A DNA stretch of 64,000 nucleotides from a virus (IMGVR_UViG_3300030117_007876:50010-114009), one strand, 5' to 3'; positions 46,834 to 56,887 are shown, counted from the stretch's first letter. The notes: a model not told the origin generated them from the sequence alone. Program-made: numbers and translations.

Positions 46834-47670
46834 ATGAAATGTAAAATTACATTAAAAAGTTATCCTTTAGGGGATACTATTGCAGCAATCCCTCAAGTGG
46901 ATAAATTTCAAAAATTAACAGGTTATGAAGTAGGGCTTTTTATAAGCGATAGATATAAAAGCTTATTTGAAAAAGCTTATTCAAATATTAGTTTCAATCC
47001 AGAAAATTTTTTATTTGAAAAAAATATAGATATTGATTTTTCTTTCAATCAACCTTTGCAAAAAGGTTATGCAGACGATTTAGGCATGGAATACGAGGAG
47101 GAAACACCTAAAGTATATATACCTGAAGATTTGCAATCACCATTTCCTGAAAAAAAATATATAACTTTATCGATGCAATCTACTCATCAAGGCAGATACT
47201 GGAACAATAAAAATGGTTGGGACTTTTTAATAAAATATTTAAAACAAAAATACAACATTCATACTGTTTGTATAGATCGTGATGCTCAATGGGGTGTAGA
47301 AAAACATTATAATTTAAAACCTAAAAAAGCTATTGATAGAACCGGCATTTCTTTAGACAAATGCATAGAGTATATAAATAACAGTTTATTTCACGTAGGA
47401 ATTTCAACAGGTTTGAGTTGGTTGGCTCATGCCTGTGGCAAGCATGTCGTATTAGTATCGAATGTAACAAAGCATTGGTACGAGTTCACTCATAATACAA
47501 CAAGAATTTATGACGAAAGTATTTGTCATGGATGTTTAAATGAAGAACAATTCGACAGTTCTAATTGGTTGTGGTGTCCGCGTAAGAAAAATTTTGAATG
47601 TACTAAAAAAATATCTTTTCCAGTAGTAAAAGAAAAATTAGATAACCTTATAAAAAATAATTATTCATGA
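46834..47670 (+). CDS. TibC/Aah-like heptosyltransferase
   Basis: This 278-residue protein is a paralogue of the last module of the giant protein next door: SYPLGDTIAAIPQVDKFQKL, STGLSWLAHACGKHVVL, and ICHGCLNEEQFDSSNWLWCP then FECTKKISF. The Cys cluster binds iron in TibC. Such enzymes put heptose on Ser hydroxyls of adhesins. Duplication then fusion, or the reverse, is likely. Confidence 0.82.
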   Translation: MKCKITLKSYPLGDTIAAIPQVDKFQKLTGYEVGLFISDRYKSLFEKAYSNISFNPENFLFEKNIDIDFSFNQPLQKGYADDLGMEYEEETPKVYIPEDLQSPFPEKKYITLSMQSTHQGRYWNNKNGWDFLIKYLKQKYNIHTVCIDRDAQWGVEKHYNLKPKKAIDRTGISLDKCIEYINNSLFHVGISTGLSWLAHACGKHVVLVSNVTKHWYEFTHNTTRIYDESICHGCLNEEQFDSSNWLWCPRKKNFECTKKISFPVVKEKLDNLIKNNYS

Positions 47671-48056
47671 AAATAGAAGTTTCAAACGGAGAGATTTTAG
47701 ATAAATTATCAATTTTAGAATTGAAAATGCGTTTTATAAATAATGAAAATCAAAAAGATAATATTATCAAAGAGCACAAATATTTAAAAAGCGCCTCCAT
47801 GGAGATTTTTCATAAAGACGATAATTTATTTCCTTATGATTTGTACAGGGAATTAAGTAATATTAATTTAAAATTATGGAAAATAGAAGATGCTATTAGG
47901 TTAAAAGAAAAAAACAAAGAATTTGATGATGAATTTACTGATCTAGCCCGTGCAGTTTATTATACAAATGACGAACGCTCGAAAACAAAAAAAGAAATAA
48001 ATTTACAAACTAACTCTGAACTTATTGAAGAAAAGTCTTACAAAGATTATTGTTGA
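47667..48056 (+). CDS. DUF6165-family protein
   Basis: This 129-residue protein begins MKIEVSNGEILDKLSILELK and ends EKSYKDY, with LWKIEDAIRLKEKNKEFD in the middle, all typical of DUF6165. The family sits near glycosyltransferases in phages and bacteria; its role is unknown. It overlaps the previous gene by ATGA and the opposing gene by 10 nt. Confidence 0.8.
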   Translation: MKIEVSNGEILDKLSILELKMRFINNENQKDNIIKEHKYLKSASMEIFHKDDNLFPYDLYRELSNINLKLWKIEDAIRLKEKNKEFDDEFTDLARAVYYTNDERSKTKKEINLQTNSELIEEKSYKDYC

Positions 48057-49096
48057 ATTAAAGATTTAAAAATCATTTCATATTTTTTACATTGTAATTC
48101 TATGGTGTAATTATGTAAAGCGTTTTTTAAACAATCGTTTGGGTTTATTTCTTTATCTATATTATTCAAAGCAAAACTAAATTGTTGATAAGTAGAACAT
48201 CTAAAACCAGTATATCCTTGTTTAACTGTTTCTGTAAAACCTCCAAAGTCTGTTGTTATAGTTGGTGTGCCGGAAAACTGAGCTTCAATGACGGTCCAGT
48301 TGCAAGGTTCTGTAAAAAAACTAGGGGCCAATAAAAATTTAGCATTACTTAATAATTCTTTTCTTTTTTCTGGACCTACAAAACCTAAAAATTTACAATA
48401 TTTAGTATCTTTAAGTTTTAGTATATTAGGTCCTGCAAAATAAATTTCTTGCTGTGTTTTATTGCACATGTCATATGCAGCTTTAGCGCCCTTTGCTTCT
48501 GTAACTCTGCCCAAAAACAAAGCTGTATTTGATTTTTCTTTTTTGAATTCAAAGTCTTCTTTTTTAAACCCCGGAGGAACAACAAAAGCTTTATTGAATT
48601 GTATATTTAGTTTTGCTGCGCCGTGGAGTTTATGAAGCTGTGCGTAAGTTTCAAATATTTTTACATCTGCAAACATTGAATCATAACCTATACTTGGTTC
48701 TATAATTACAGCTTTATCATGAAAATATTTAACACAAGGTTGATGAGCGTACCCAAACCAGCACAATATAAATTCATTTTTTGATTTTAATCTTTTATTT
48801 AATTCTTCGATGCAATTTTTATTAAATGTTTTTACTGCTTCCGTTTCAACATTTTGATTAAAACCTTCTGTTTTCCAAGAATTTAAATCTTTATAGCTTT
48901 TTTTTAAAACTTCATTATCTGTGACCGTTATGTGTTCAGTGCATAAAACTTTAGAATCTTTATGCCCATAATGATAAACAGTATGACCTTTTTTGGTCAT
49001 TTCTTCACAAAATTTATAGACTTTTTGAACAAAGGCGCATAATGAAGTGTTTTTATCTGTAGCTGCATAAGGAACGCTAAGACAATGGAAAATCAT
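48047..49096 (-). CDS. GT4-family glycosyltransferase
   Basis: The protein has 349 residues. The C-terminal Rossmann half is clear: TALFLGRVTEAKGAKAAYDM, FLGFVGPEKRKELLSNAKFL, and APSFFTEPCNWTVIEAQFSG with the E-x7-E nucleotide-sugar site. The N-terminal half starts MIFHCLSVPYAATDKNTSLC. It is the only gene of the glycosylation cluster on the minus strand and converges with the DUF6165 gene. Confidence 0.85.
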   Translation of the reverse strand: MIFHCLSVPYAATDKNTSLCAFVQKVYKFCEEMTKKGHTVYHYGHKDSKVLCTEHITVTDNEVLKKSYKDLNSWKTEGFNQNVETEAVKTFNKNCIEELNKRLKSKNEFILCWFGYAHQPCVKYFHDKAVIIEPSIGYDSMFADVKIFETYAQLHKLHGAAKLNIQFNKAFVVPPGFKKEDFEFKKEKSNTALFLGRVTEAKGAKAAYDMCNKTQQEIYFAGPNILKLKDTKYCKFLGFVGPEKRKELLSNAKFLLAPSFFTEPCNWTVIEAQFSGTPTITTDFGGFTETVKQGYTGFRCSTYQQFSFALNNIDKEINPNDCLKNALHNYTIELQCKKYEMIFKSLIQQ

Positions 49097-49105
49097 ACAT
49101 ATATA

Positions 49106-49111
49106 GTGTAA
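49106..49111 (+). promoter_or_regulatory. GTGTAA start-proximal motif
   Basis: GTGTAA lies 13 nt before the phoH ATG at 49125, in the short divergent gap (context ATAGTGTAATATA). Confidence 0.5.
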
Positions 49112-49124
49112 TATATTTTACAAT

Positions 49125-49856
49125 ATGTCAACAAAAAAACGTAGGACGGCTAAAGAGACAATCAAGGAAGTTTTAGAAGATAATGTTTTTAGACAAGTTA
49201 AATTAAAAATAAAAAAATTCGAACTAACAAAAAAACAAAAAAATTTCGTAGAGTTAGCTTTTAATAGGGAGACTAAAATAATCTTTGTTAATGGTGTGGC
49301 AGGTTCATCCAAAACATTTTTATCTGTTTATTCTGCTCTTCATCTTCTAAATGCTAATCCAAAATATGAAATAAAATATATTAGAACCATTGCAGAAGCA
49401 GGAGAAAGAGGTTTGGGATCTCTGCCCGGAACTGTAGATGAAAAATTTAATCCATTCATGATGCCGTTGTACGATAAGTTGGATGAATTACTTCCTGTTA
49501 CTCAATCTAAGTATTTAGAAGACCAAGGGTATATCGAGGCGTTTCCTGTAAACTTCCTTAGAGGCGCTACATGGAATGATAAGGTGATTATAGCAGACGA
49601 GGCTCAAAACTACTCCACAAAGGAGCTTGTGACGCTTCTGACACGCATAGGAGAAGGAACTAAGATGTTTATATGTGGAGATTCGATGCAATCTGATATT
49701 GGAACTAAATCAGGTTTTACAAAAATTTATAATTTATTTAAAAGTCAAGAAAGTGAATCTAAAGGCATTCATTGTTTTGAGTTTGGTCAAGAGGATATAG
49801 TGAGAAGCGAGATTTTAAAATATATTGTAGAAGTATTTAAAGAACTAGATAAATAA
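49125..49856 (+). CDS. phoH: PhoH-like ATPase
   Basis: The protein has 243 residues. Walker A is GVAGSSKT near residue 57 and Walker B VIIADEAQN near 154; RGLGSLPGTVDEKFNPFMMP and FICGDSMQSDI are PhoH landmarks. PhoH is a P-loop ATPase often coded by marine phages; recent views link it to RNA metabolism rather than only phosphate starvation. The N-terminal 40 basic residues are an extension. It opens the late block. Confidence 0.92.
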   Translation: MSTKKRRTAKETIKEVLEDNVFRQVKLKIKKFELTKKQKNFVELAFNRETKIIFVNGVAGSSKTFLSVYSALHLLNANPKYEIKYIRTIAEAGERGLGSLPGTVDEKFNPFMMPLYDKLDELLPVTQSKYLEDQGYIEAFPVNFLRGATWNDKVIIADEAQNYSTKELVTLLTRIGEGTKMFICGDSMQSDIGTKSGFTKIYNLFKSQESESKGIHCFEFGQEDIVRSEILKYIVEVFKELDK

Positions 49857-49878
49857 TAAATAAAATATATAATAAGAT

Positions 49879-50244
49879 ATGAGTAGCATATACTGTTCGC
49901 AATGCGGTAGCAAGCATCAAGCTGGAGCAAAATTTTGTTCTTCATGTGGCAACGCTTTGTCTGCTTTGTCGAGACAAGTAAACCAAGTGAATCAAATTGC
50001 TGATGTTGAAGTTCAAACTGAAGAAAGTTTTAGGAGGCCAAGAGGTTTAGCTTACGAAATAGATAGGGGTGGAAATAACGTTTATAAAGCAGAAGATATT
50101 TTCAATTCTAACCCTGTTGATGAAGGAAGTAAAATAAAAAGACCAATAGGCCAACAAACAAAAATGTCTGAACAAGAATTACTCTCAGAATCCTTAAAAG
50201 AATGCGCCCCTGTAAAAAATATAAAAGAAATTAATGAAACGTAA
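49879..50244 (+). CDS. zinc-ribbon protein
   Basis: This 121-residue protein begins with a zinc ribbon, YCSQCGSKHQAGAKFCSSCG, followed by a polar, probably disordered region. Related short zinc-ribbon proteins precede late sigma factors in some marine phages. It overlaps the sigma gene by 11 nt, so a partner role (for example a co-activator) is possible but unproven. Confidence 0.72.
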   Translation: MSSIYCSQCGSKHQAGAKFCSSCGNALSALSRQVNQVNQIADVEVQTEESFRRPRGLAYEIDRGGNNVYKAEDIFNSNPVDEGSKIKRPIGQQTKMSEQELLSESLKECAPVKNIKEINET

Positions 50245-50947
50245 GGGGAAAAAATTTGAGGACATGTATGAAATAATTGACGACGTAATAAAAAAACGTA
50301 AATCTAAATGGCGTTTAAAAGCTATTACTTGGTTTGACTTTGAAGATATAGAGCAAATTATCAAATTGCATATATATAAAAAATGGCATTTGTGGGATCA
50401 GTCTCGCCCTATAGAACCTTGGGTTAATAGAATAGCTACAAATCAAATAAAAAATATTATAAGGAATAATTACACCTCTTTTGCTAAACCCTGTTTATCT
50501 TGCCCCTTTAATACAAGCAAAGGAATAGAAATAACTTTCGAAAATTCTTGTGGTTTTACAGCTAGTAAAATTCAATGCAATGAATGTCCTCTTTATGCTA
50601 AATGGGAAAAGCTGAAAAAACCAGCTTTTGATGTAAAAATGACTGTTAGCTTAGAAAATCATAAAAATTATTACATGTCATTTCAGTCTACTGCGGAGTG
50701 TGATTATAGAAAAGCGGAAAGCAGGCTACATGGATTAATGAAATCATGTTTAAGTGATAAACAGTTTTTTGTTTATAAAATGTTTTTTATTGATTGCTTG
50801 CATGACGATGAAATAGCTAAAATATTAAATTTTAAAACTAACGAAAAAGGTCGAAAGGCTGGATACAAACAAATCAAAAACTTAAAAAAAATGTTGTACC
50901 AAAAAGCTCAAAAATTGATGAAGGAAAATGATTTGTTTTCTGAGTAA
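50234..50947 (+). CDS. phage sigma factor with a Cys insertion
   Basis: The protein has 237 residues. WFDFEDIEQIIKLHIYKKWH and WVNRIATNQIKNIIRNNY match sigma region 2 (core binding and -10 recognition). The C-terminal DDEIAKILNF...GRKAGYKQIKNL is region-4-like. Between them lies an unusual Cys-rich insert (CLSCPF ... CGF ... CNECP, residues about 89-122) that could bind zinc. It is analogous to T4 gp55, the late sigma. It is a candidate reader of the GTGTAA motifs. Confidence 0.78.
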   Translation: MKRKGKKFEDMYEIIDDVIKKRKSKWRLKAITWFDFEDIEQIIKLHIYKKWHLWDQSRPIEPWVNRIATNQIKNIIRNNYTSFAKPCLSCPFNTSKGIEITFENSCGFTASKIQCNECPLYAKWEKLKKPAFDVKMTVSLENHKNYYMSFQSTAECDYRKAESRLHGLMKSCLSDKQFFVYKMFFIDCLHDDEIAKILNFKTNEKGRKAGYKQIKNLKKMLYQKAQKLMKENDLFSE

Positions 50948-50949
50948 TT

Positions 50950-52020
50950 ATGTTAACAGAAGAAAATAAAATTTTTATAAATGAAAAAATAGAAAGCGGA
51001 TTAAATGATTATGTCGTCATAGCTAATCTGCTTTTTAAAAAAGAGAAGCTAACAGGTAGATCTAAGCAAGCAAAAATAGTTAGAGATTATCTCGTTGAAG
51101 CTGGAATGCTTGAAAAGAAGAAGCGTCAAAATTTTTCTCCAGTAAAAGAAAAGCTAACAGATAATCAAAAAGAATTTATTGAGCAGAATATAGAATCTGA
51201 GATGAGTCCAAAGCAGATCACAGAGCTTTTATTTAGTAGTAAATTTCAAGGCGCTCAAAATTCAAATATTTATGCTACATCAGAATATAGAGCTGTACAT
51301 AAATACATAAAAGAAAAACATCCCACTTTGTTGGTTGAGAATGAATCAGGTGTTAATCAGAAATACTCTGTTCCTCGATCTTTGAAAACTGTTCTTGGAA
51401 AAGTTAATAGATGGTGTGGGCAAAATATAAATGAAGAAAAAATGTCTTTGCAGCACAGAAAATGTTTAGAAAAATTATTAATTTATTTAAGTAGTCCAAG
51501 GTTCGTTGCTAACTATGATGCTTATTCTTCTGTTCCAGATAAAGATCTTTTTGAAGCTGAATTTGTAAGGTCTGTTTGGGATAAGCCTGACTTAACAATG
51601 GATGAAATTAATTTGTATATAAATGTTTGTATGGATTACATAAATTTGCGTCAGATAGATATTAAAAAAAATAAAGTTAATCAAATGTTTAGCGAAACGC
51701 AAGAGCAAAATGATTTAACAATTCGTTTAACTGAAATTTTAAAAACAATTAGTGAAGAATATAATCAGTGCGCAAGACGCATTGATCAGAGTATACAAAA
51801 GTTAAACGGGGAAAGAGCGAAGAGGGTAGAAAAGCATCATCAGAAAAACGCATCTATTTTAAATCTTGTAGAACTTTTTCAAGATGAAAAAGAAAGAAGC
51901 ATGATGATTCAAATAGCTGAAATGCAAAAACAAGCGATAGAAGAAGAAGCTGATAAGTTAGAGAATATGTCTTCTTGGAAAGCGAGAATATTAGGCATAT
52001 CAAAAGAAGATGCAATATGA
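50950..52020 (+). CDS. putative small terminase-like packaging protein
   Basis: The protein has 356 residues. The N-terminal 130 residues hold two related helical units (TEENKIFINEKIESGLNDYV and TDNQKEFIEQNIESEMSPKQ), like DNA-binding repeats. The C-terminal part is a long coiled coil. Position two genes before the large terminase suggests a small terminase or packaging accessory. The sequence itself does not prove it. Confidence 0.5.
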   Translation: MLTEENKIFINEKIESGLNDYVVIANLLFKKEKLTGRSKQAKIVRDYLVEAGMLEKKKRQNFSPVKEKLTDNQKEFIEQNIESEMSPKQITELLFSSKFQGAQNSNIYATSEYRAVHKYIKEKHPTLLVENESGVNQKYSVPRSLKTVLGKVNRWCGQNINEEKMSLQHRKCLEKLLIYLSSPRFVANYDAYSSVPDKDLFEAEFVRSVWDKPDLTMDEINLYINVCMDYINLRQIDIKKNKVNQMFSETQEQNDLTIRLTEILKTISEEYNQCARRIDQSIQKLNGERAKRVEKHHQKNASILNLVELFQDEKERSMMIQIAEMQKQAIEEEADKLENMSSWKARILGISKEDAI

Positions 52021-52940
52021 TAAAATGCAAGATATGTAATCAAGAATTTGAAACTGATAAAGCTCTACACGCTCACATTAAAAAACACGGAATTTATCAA
52101 GCAGAATATTATTGCACTCATTATCCTAGATTTTCTTTATTTCATAAAAAGAAGATACCATTTATAAATAAGAAAGATTACTTCTCAAAAGAATTTTTAG
52201 ATATAGATGAGTTTTTGTTGTGGGAGCAGAATTCTAATCCTGAAGATGTAAGAAAAAAATGCGTAGAACTTTTAGAGAAAAGAGTGAAGCAGAAAAAATA
52301 TCTTTACGCACCCTCTCACAATGAATTAAAAACGCTTAATTTGCCTCCTATTAATATATTAAAAAAACATTTTAAATCTTATACTAAAGCATGTAAAGCT
52401 ATTGGTTTAGAGCCGCTCTTAAATAAGCCAATGCCTAAAGATTTTACCGCTTTAGAAGAAGTTGATGATTTAGAAATGTTGGTTGATACTAGAGAGCAAG
52501 ATCCTCTGCCTTTTAAGAAAACAAAAATAGAAAAACTTTATGTAGGAGATTATTTAATCAAAGGAAAAGAGTATACTTACACTTATGTTGATAGAAAAAG
52601 CGAATCAGATTTTTTAGGAACAATGAGTGGGGGTATTTCTAGATTTAAAAAAGAATTAGAAAAAGCTGTAGCTTTAGAGTCTTATTTGTTTGTTGTTACT
52701 GAGAGCAGCATAGACAGTATTAAAAAAAATCAAAGTAGATTCAGAAGAAAAATAAATTTAGAATATATATTTCATAACATGAGGGATTTAATGCATGAAT
52801 ACCCTAGAAAGATACAATTTGTTTTTACTGGTAGTAGAGAAAAATCTTTAAAACTAATCCCTCTTTTACTTTATCATGGAAAAAAATTATGGGATGTAGA
52901 TGTGCAATATTATTTAGATCATGAGTTGGGAAACAGGTAA
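52017..52940 (+). CDS. ERCC4-type nuclease with C2H2 zinc finger
   Basis: The protein has 307 residues from the ATG at 52017, overlapping the previous stop as ATGA. An N-terminal zinc finger (CKICNQEFETDKALHAHIKK) precedes an ERCC4 (XPF/Mus81) nuclease domain: VDTREQDPLPF near 156, VGDYLI and VDRKSESDF near 190, FVVTESS. This nuclease motif (GDxxxERKxxxD-like) cuts branched DNA. Its place beside the terminase suggests it trims or resolves replicating DNA before packaging. Confidence 0.85.
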   Translation: MIKCKICNQEFETDKALHAHIKKHGIYQAEYYCTHYPRFSLFHKKKIPFINKKDYFSKEFLDIDEFLLWEQNSNPEDVRKKCVELLEKRVKQKKYLYAPSHNELKTLNLPPINILKKHFKSYTKACKAIGLEPLLNKPMPKDFTALEEVDDLEMLVDTREQDPLPFKKTKIEKLYVGDYLIKGKEYTYTYVDRKSESDFLGTMSGGISRFKKELEKAVALESYLFVVTESSIDSIKKNQSRFRRKINLEYIFHNMRDLMHEYPRKIQFVFTGSREKSLKLIPLLLYHGKKLWDVDVQYYLDHELGNR

Positions 52941-54786
52941 TCAAAAAAATAGAAAAAAAGAATTCATATCGAATGAAGACTTATTGAAAAAGAAAGGCTT
53001 TTTAGAGGAAAAAGAAGCTAAGTTATTGTTTTATGAATTTTTAAGGAATAATGTAACATTTGCTACTGATTTGATAACTGGTGTGCAGCTATTTCCTTTT
53101 CAGCATATGGCTATTAAAAGCATGTTGGAAAGTGATTACTTTTTAGGTGTGTGGTCTCGCGGCATGAGTAAAAGTTATACAACAGGTATTTATGCTGTAC
53201 TAGATGCAATACTGAATCAAGGCGTAGAAACAGGAATTCTTTCTAGATCATTTCGTCAGTCAAAAATGATTTTTAAAAAGATAGAAGATATAGCTGCAAA
53301 ACCAGAGGCTTATTTACTAAAACAATGTATTACTCATGTTTCGAAAAGTAATGATGAATGGGTAATGGAAATAGGAAAAAGTAGAATTCGTGCTTTACCT
53401 TTAGGTGATGGTGAAAAGCTGCGTGGATTTCGTTTTCATCGCATTATTATTGATGAGTTCTTGCTTATGCCAGAACGTATTTATAATGAAGTTATAGTGC
53501 CGTTTTTATCTGTTGTTCAAAACCCTACACAAAGAGAAGAGTTGTATCAAGTAGAAAATAAGTTAATTGAACAAGGAAAGCTTTCTGAAGAAGATAGACA
53601 TCAATGGCCCAATAATAAATTAATAGCTCTTTCATCTGCATCTTTTAAATTTGAATATTTATACAAACTATACGAGCAATATGAAAATTTAATTTTTAAT
53701 CCCAAAAATAAAGAAAGAACAAGGCGATGTGTTATGCAATTTAGTTATGATTGCGCTCCTGTTCAGCTCTATGATCAAAATCTTATTAATCAGGCAAAGG
53801 CGACAATGAGTGAGTCGCAGTTTATGAGGGAATTTGGGGCTCAATTTACTGATGACAGTTCTGGATATTTTAAAATTTCTAAAATGGCTTTATGCACTGT
53901 TCCTGACGGTGAAATGCCTTCTACAGAAGTAGTGGGAAGACCAGATGATGAATATATAGTCGCTGTTGATCCATCTTGGTCGGAAACAGAATCTTCAGAT
54001 GATTTTGCTATTCAAGTTTTAAAATTAAATGAAGAAAAAAGAATTTGCACTTTGGTTCACTCTTATGCTTTATCTGGCTCTTCGCTGAAAGAGCATATAA
54101 AATATCTTTTATATATATTACAAAACTTTAACGTTGTGGCTGTTTGCATGGATTACAACGGTGGCGTTCAATTTATGAATTCATGCAATGAAAGTGAATT
54201 ATTTAAAGATGCTAATATTGATCTTAAACAAATGACTACAGAATTTGAAAAGCCAGAAGATTATGCTCAAAATTTAATAGCTGCAAAAAATGAATACAAT
54301 AAATCTAGTTGTAAATACGTATTTTTAAGAAAACCAACTTCTAGTTGGATTAGGGTCGCTAATGAATTATTACAAGCTAATTTTGATCATAGACGTATAT
54401 TTTTTGGAAGCAGAGCTATAGACAATAACTTTAGATCTCAAACCAAAAAGAAAATAAATATTTTAAATATAAAATTCTCTAATATGGCAGATTCTGATAA
54501 ACAAAATGAAGAAGCTAAAATGATAGATTTTGTTGAACATTTGTCAGATATGATACTTTTGACAAAAACAGAGTGCGCTTTGATACAAATAACTACTACG
54601 TCTCAAGGTACGCAGAGTTTCGATTTACCTCCTAACTTAAAAAGAAAAACAGGGCCTGATAAACCAAGAAAAGACAGTTATTCTGCATTAGTTTTAGGAA
54701 ATTGGTTGGTAAAAGTATATTATGATATGAAACATACAGAAGTAGAAGCTGTTCAGGAAACTTTTACTCCTATGTTTATAAATTAA
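52921..54786 (+). CDS. terL: terminase large subunit
   Basis: The protein has 621 residues. The ATPase has a Walker A-like VWSRGMSKSYTTG near residue 77 and Walker B IIIDEFLL near 174. The RNase H-like nuclease begins YIVAVDPSWSETESSDDFAI near 345 with its first metal Asp, and VVAVCMDYNGG carries the next. It drives DNA into the prohead and cuts it. It overlaps the ERCC4 gene by 20 nt. Confidence 0.92.
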   Translation: MSWETGNQKNRKKEFISNEDLLKKKGFLEEKEAKLLFYEFLRNNVTFATDLITGVQLFPFQHMAIKSMLESDYFLGVWSRGMSKSYTTGIYAVLDAILNQGVETGILSRSFRQSKMIFKKIEDIAAKPEAYLLKQCITHVSKSNDEWVMEIGKSRIRALPLGDGEKLRGFRFHRIIIDEFLLMPERIYNEVIVPFLSVVQNPTQREELYQVENKLIEQGKLSEEDRHQWPNNKLIALSSASFKFEYLYKLYEQYENLIFNPKNKERTRRCVMQFSYDCAPVQLYDQNLINQAKATMSESQFMREFGAQFTDDSSGYFKISKMALCTVPDGEMPSTEVVGRPDDEYIVAVDPSWSETESSDDFAIQVLKLNEEKRICTLVHSYALSGSSLKEHIKYLLYILQNFNVVAVCMDYNGGVQFMNSCNESELFKDANIDLKQMTTEFEKPEDYAQNLIAAKNEYNKSSCKYVFLRKPTSSWIRVANELLQANFDHRRIFFGSRAIDNNFRSQTKKKINILNIKFSNMADSDKQNEEAKMIDFVEHLSDMILLTKTECALIQITTTSQGTQSFDLPPNLKRKTGPDKPRKDSYSALVLGNWLVKVYYDMKHTEVEAVQETFTPMFIN

Positions 54787-54816
54787 AAGTTTAAAAGTCA
54801 CTTCAAAAGTAACTTT

Positions 54817-54822
54817 GTGTAA
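54817..54822 (+). promoter_or_regulatory. GTGTAA start-proximal motif
   Basis: GTGTAA lies 14 nt before the portal ATG at 54837 in the only sizeable gap of the packaging genes. Confidence 0.5.
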
Positions 54823-54836
54823 TTACTATATGTAAT

Positions 54837-56873
54837 ATGACTCGCAAGTATACAAAAAAATCAGATTATTGGAACAAGTTTTCTAAAGGAACTAGCGACA
54901 AAAACGCTTCTTTAGAGGATTTAATTAAAAATGAGTCTTCAGAGCCTCAAATTATAGGAGACCCTTTTTATGATTTTGACTCTTCTGCATCTTATTCTAG
55001 AACAGGGGGTGATTCTACCACTGGCACAAGAAGAAATAGAATATCCGTAAAGCCGAAGATTTATAAATATGCAAACATCAGAGAAGGCTTACTGCCTTTC
55101 GAGATGTCAATCAATGGATATAATGTTAGAGACGCTATTGAGTTGTGTCAAAAAGCTTATGCCAATGTAGCTATTTTTAGAAATGCTGTAGACATAATGT
55201 CAGAATTTTCTAATGCTGAAATAGTATTAGAAGGTGGTAGTCAAAAATCAAGAGATTTTTTCACTAAATGGATGAAATACGTAAAGATGTGGAGAGTGAA
55301 GGATCAGTATTTCAGAGAATATTACAGAAGTGGAAACATATTTTTTTACAAAATAAATGCTAAGTTTCAGTTGAATGATTTTCAGAGAATATTGCAAAGC
55401 TATGCAAATAACGATGAATTAAATTATAAAAATACAGAAAAGATATTTAAGTATCCTACCTCTTATGATGTAAAAAATTCTATACCTGTACAATATACTT
55501 TATTAAATCCTTTTTACTTGACAGTTAAAAGAACAAGTTCTTGGAAACAAGTTGTTTATGAAAAAATACTTTCTGAATATGAATTGGAAAGATTGCAGAA
55601 CCCCAAAAATGATCATGATAAAATGATCTACGATAATTTAGATTCGGAAACTCAAGACAAAATTAAAAATGGGCAGTGGTCTCAAGATGGTTTAAAAATA
55701 CAATTAAACCCTACTGATGTTATTTATTCTTTTTATAAGAAACAAGATTATGAGCCATTTGCTGTGCCGTTTGGTTTTGCTGTTTTAGATGATATTAATT
55801 TTAAGTTAGAAATGAAAAAGATAGATCAAGCGATCTGTCGAACAATTGAAAATGTTATTCTTCTGATCACTTTAGGAACAGAACCTTCAAAAGGCGGCAT
55901 AAATCATAAAAACATATCTGCGATGCAGTCTTTATTGAGTAATCAATCTGTTGGTCGTGTGCTTGTTGCAGATTATACAACAAAAGCTGATTTTATCATT
56001 CCTGATATGAATAAAGTATTAGGGTATGAAAAATATAAAATTGTTAATGAAGATATAAAAGAAGGTTTGCAGAATATCTTAATTGGTTCTGAGAAGTTTG
56101 CTAACACAACAATAAAAGCGCAAGTATTTTTTGAAAGATTGAAAGAGGCAAGAAACGCTTTCTTAAATGATTTTATGCAGCCAGAAATGGAACTTATATT
56201 CAAGAATTTAGGTTTCAAGGGTCGTTGTCCAGTTGCTAAATTTGAAGAAGTTTCAATTAAAGATGAAACTCAATTTAATAGAGTCGTGACTAGAATGATG
56301 GAGCTAGGGATTTTACCTCCTGAAGAAGGTATTAAAGTTATTGAAACAGGAATTTACCCCACAACTCAAGAATTAGAAGCTGCTCAAGAAAAATTTGTAG
56401 AGCAAAGAAAGAAGGGTTTTTATAATCCGATTGTCGGTGGCGTTCCTACAATAGCTCCTGCTGATGGTGATGATGATGAAGAATTAGAAAAGCCAGAGCA
56501 GCCTAAACAAAATAAAGTTCCAAATGAAAGAGGGAGACCTGTAGGTGCTGTAGCATCTGTTTACTCTAAAGAAGATATAGCGCAAGTTTTTGATTTAACT
56601 AAAGACTTATATAGCAATGTTCAAGGTTTACTAAAAAATAAGTATAATAAAAAACGTTTAAACAAAGATCAGAAAAAATTAGCCGAAAATATAAGTGAGG
56701 CTATAATTGTAGGCTCTGAAAATAAAAATTGGAGTCAAGTTGCTGAGAAAGTTATTTCTGATCCTAGCGTTTTAGATAAAATGGGCATATTGAAAAAAGT
56801 TCAAGATTTAGCTTCGGAGCATGATTTAAACATTTATGCAGCCGCTCTATTATATCACAGCGCTAATAAATAA
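54837..56873 (+). CDS. portal protein
   Basis: The protein has 678 residues. Position right after terL, size, and features such as YANVAIFRNAVDIMSEFSNA (N-terminal wing), the long central helical stem, and a charged C-terminal tail fit a phage portal, the dodecameric ring for DNA entry. It is longer than most portals; residues after about 540 (Pro-rich DDDEELEKPEQPKQN, then helices) are an extension. Confidence 0.82.
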   Translation: MTRKYTKKSDYWNKFSKGTSDKNASLEDLIKNESSEPQIIGDPFYDFDSSASYSRTGGDSTTGTRRNRISVKPKIYKYANIREGLLPFEMSINGYNVRDAIELCQKAYANVAIFRNAVDIMSEFSNAEIVLEGGSQKSRDFFTKWMKYVKMWRVKDQYFREYYRSGNIFFYKINAKFQLNDFQRILQSYANNDELNYKNTEKIFKYPTSYDVKNSIPVQYTLLNPFYLTVKRTSSWKQVVYEKILSEYELERLQNPKNDHDKMIYDNLDSETQDKIKNGQWSQDGLKIQLNPTDVIYSFYKKQDYEPFAVPFGFAVLDDINFKLEMKKIDQAICRTIENVILLITLGTEPSKGGINHKNISAMQSLLSNQSVGRVLVADYTTKADFIIPDMNKVLGYEKYKIVNEDIKEGLQNILIGSEKFANTTIKAQVFFERLKEARNAFLNDFMQPEMELIFKNLGFKGRCPVAKFEEVSIKDETQFNRVVTRMMELGILPPEEGIKVIETGIYPTTQELEAAQEKFVEQRKKGFYNPIVGGVPTIAPADGDDDEELEKPEQPKQNKVPNERGRPVGAVASVYSKEDIAQVFDLTKDLYSNVQGLLKNKYNKKRLNKDQKKLAENISEAIIVGSENKNWSQVAEKVISDPSVLDKMGILKKVQDLASEHDLNIYAAALLYHSANK

Positions 56874-56879
56874 GTGTAA
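56874..56879 (+). promoter_or_regulatory. GTGTAA start-proximal motif
   Basis: GTGTAA lies exactly 8 nt before the protease/scaffold ATG at 56888. Confidence 0.5.
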
Positions 56880-56887
56880 TAAATATT

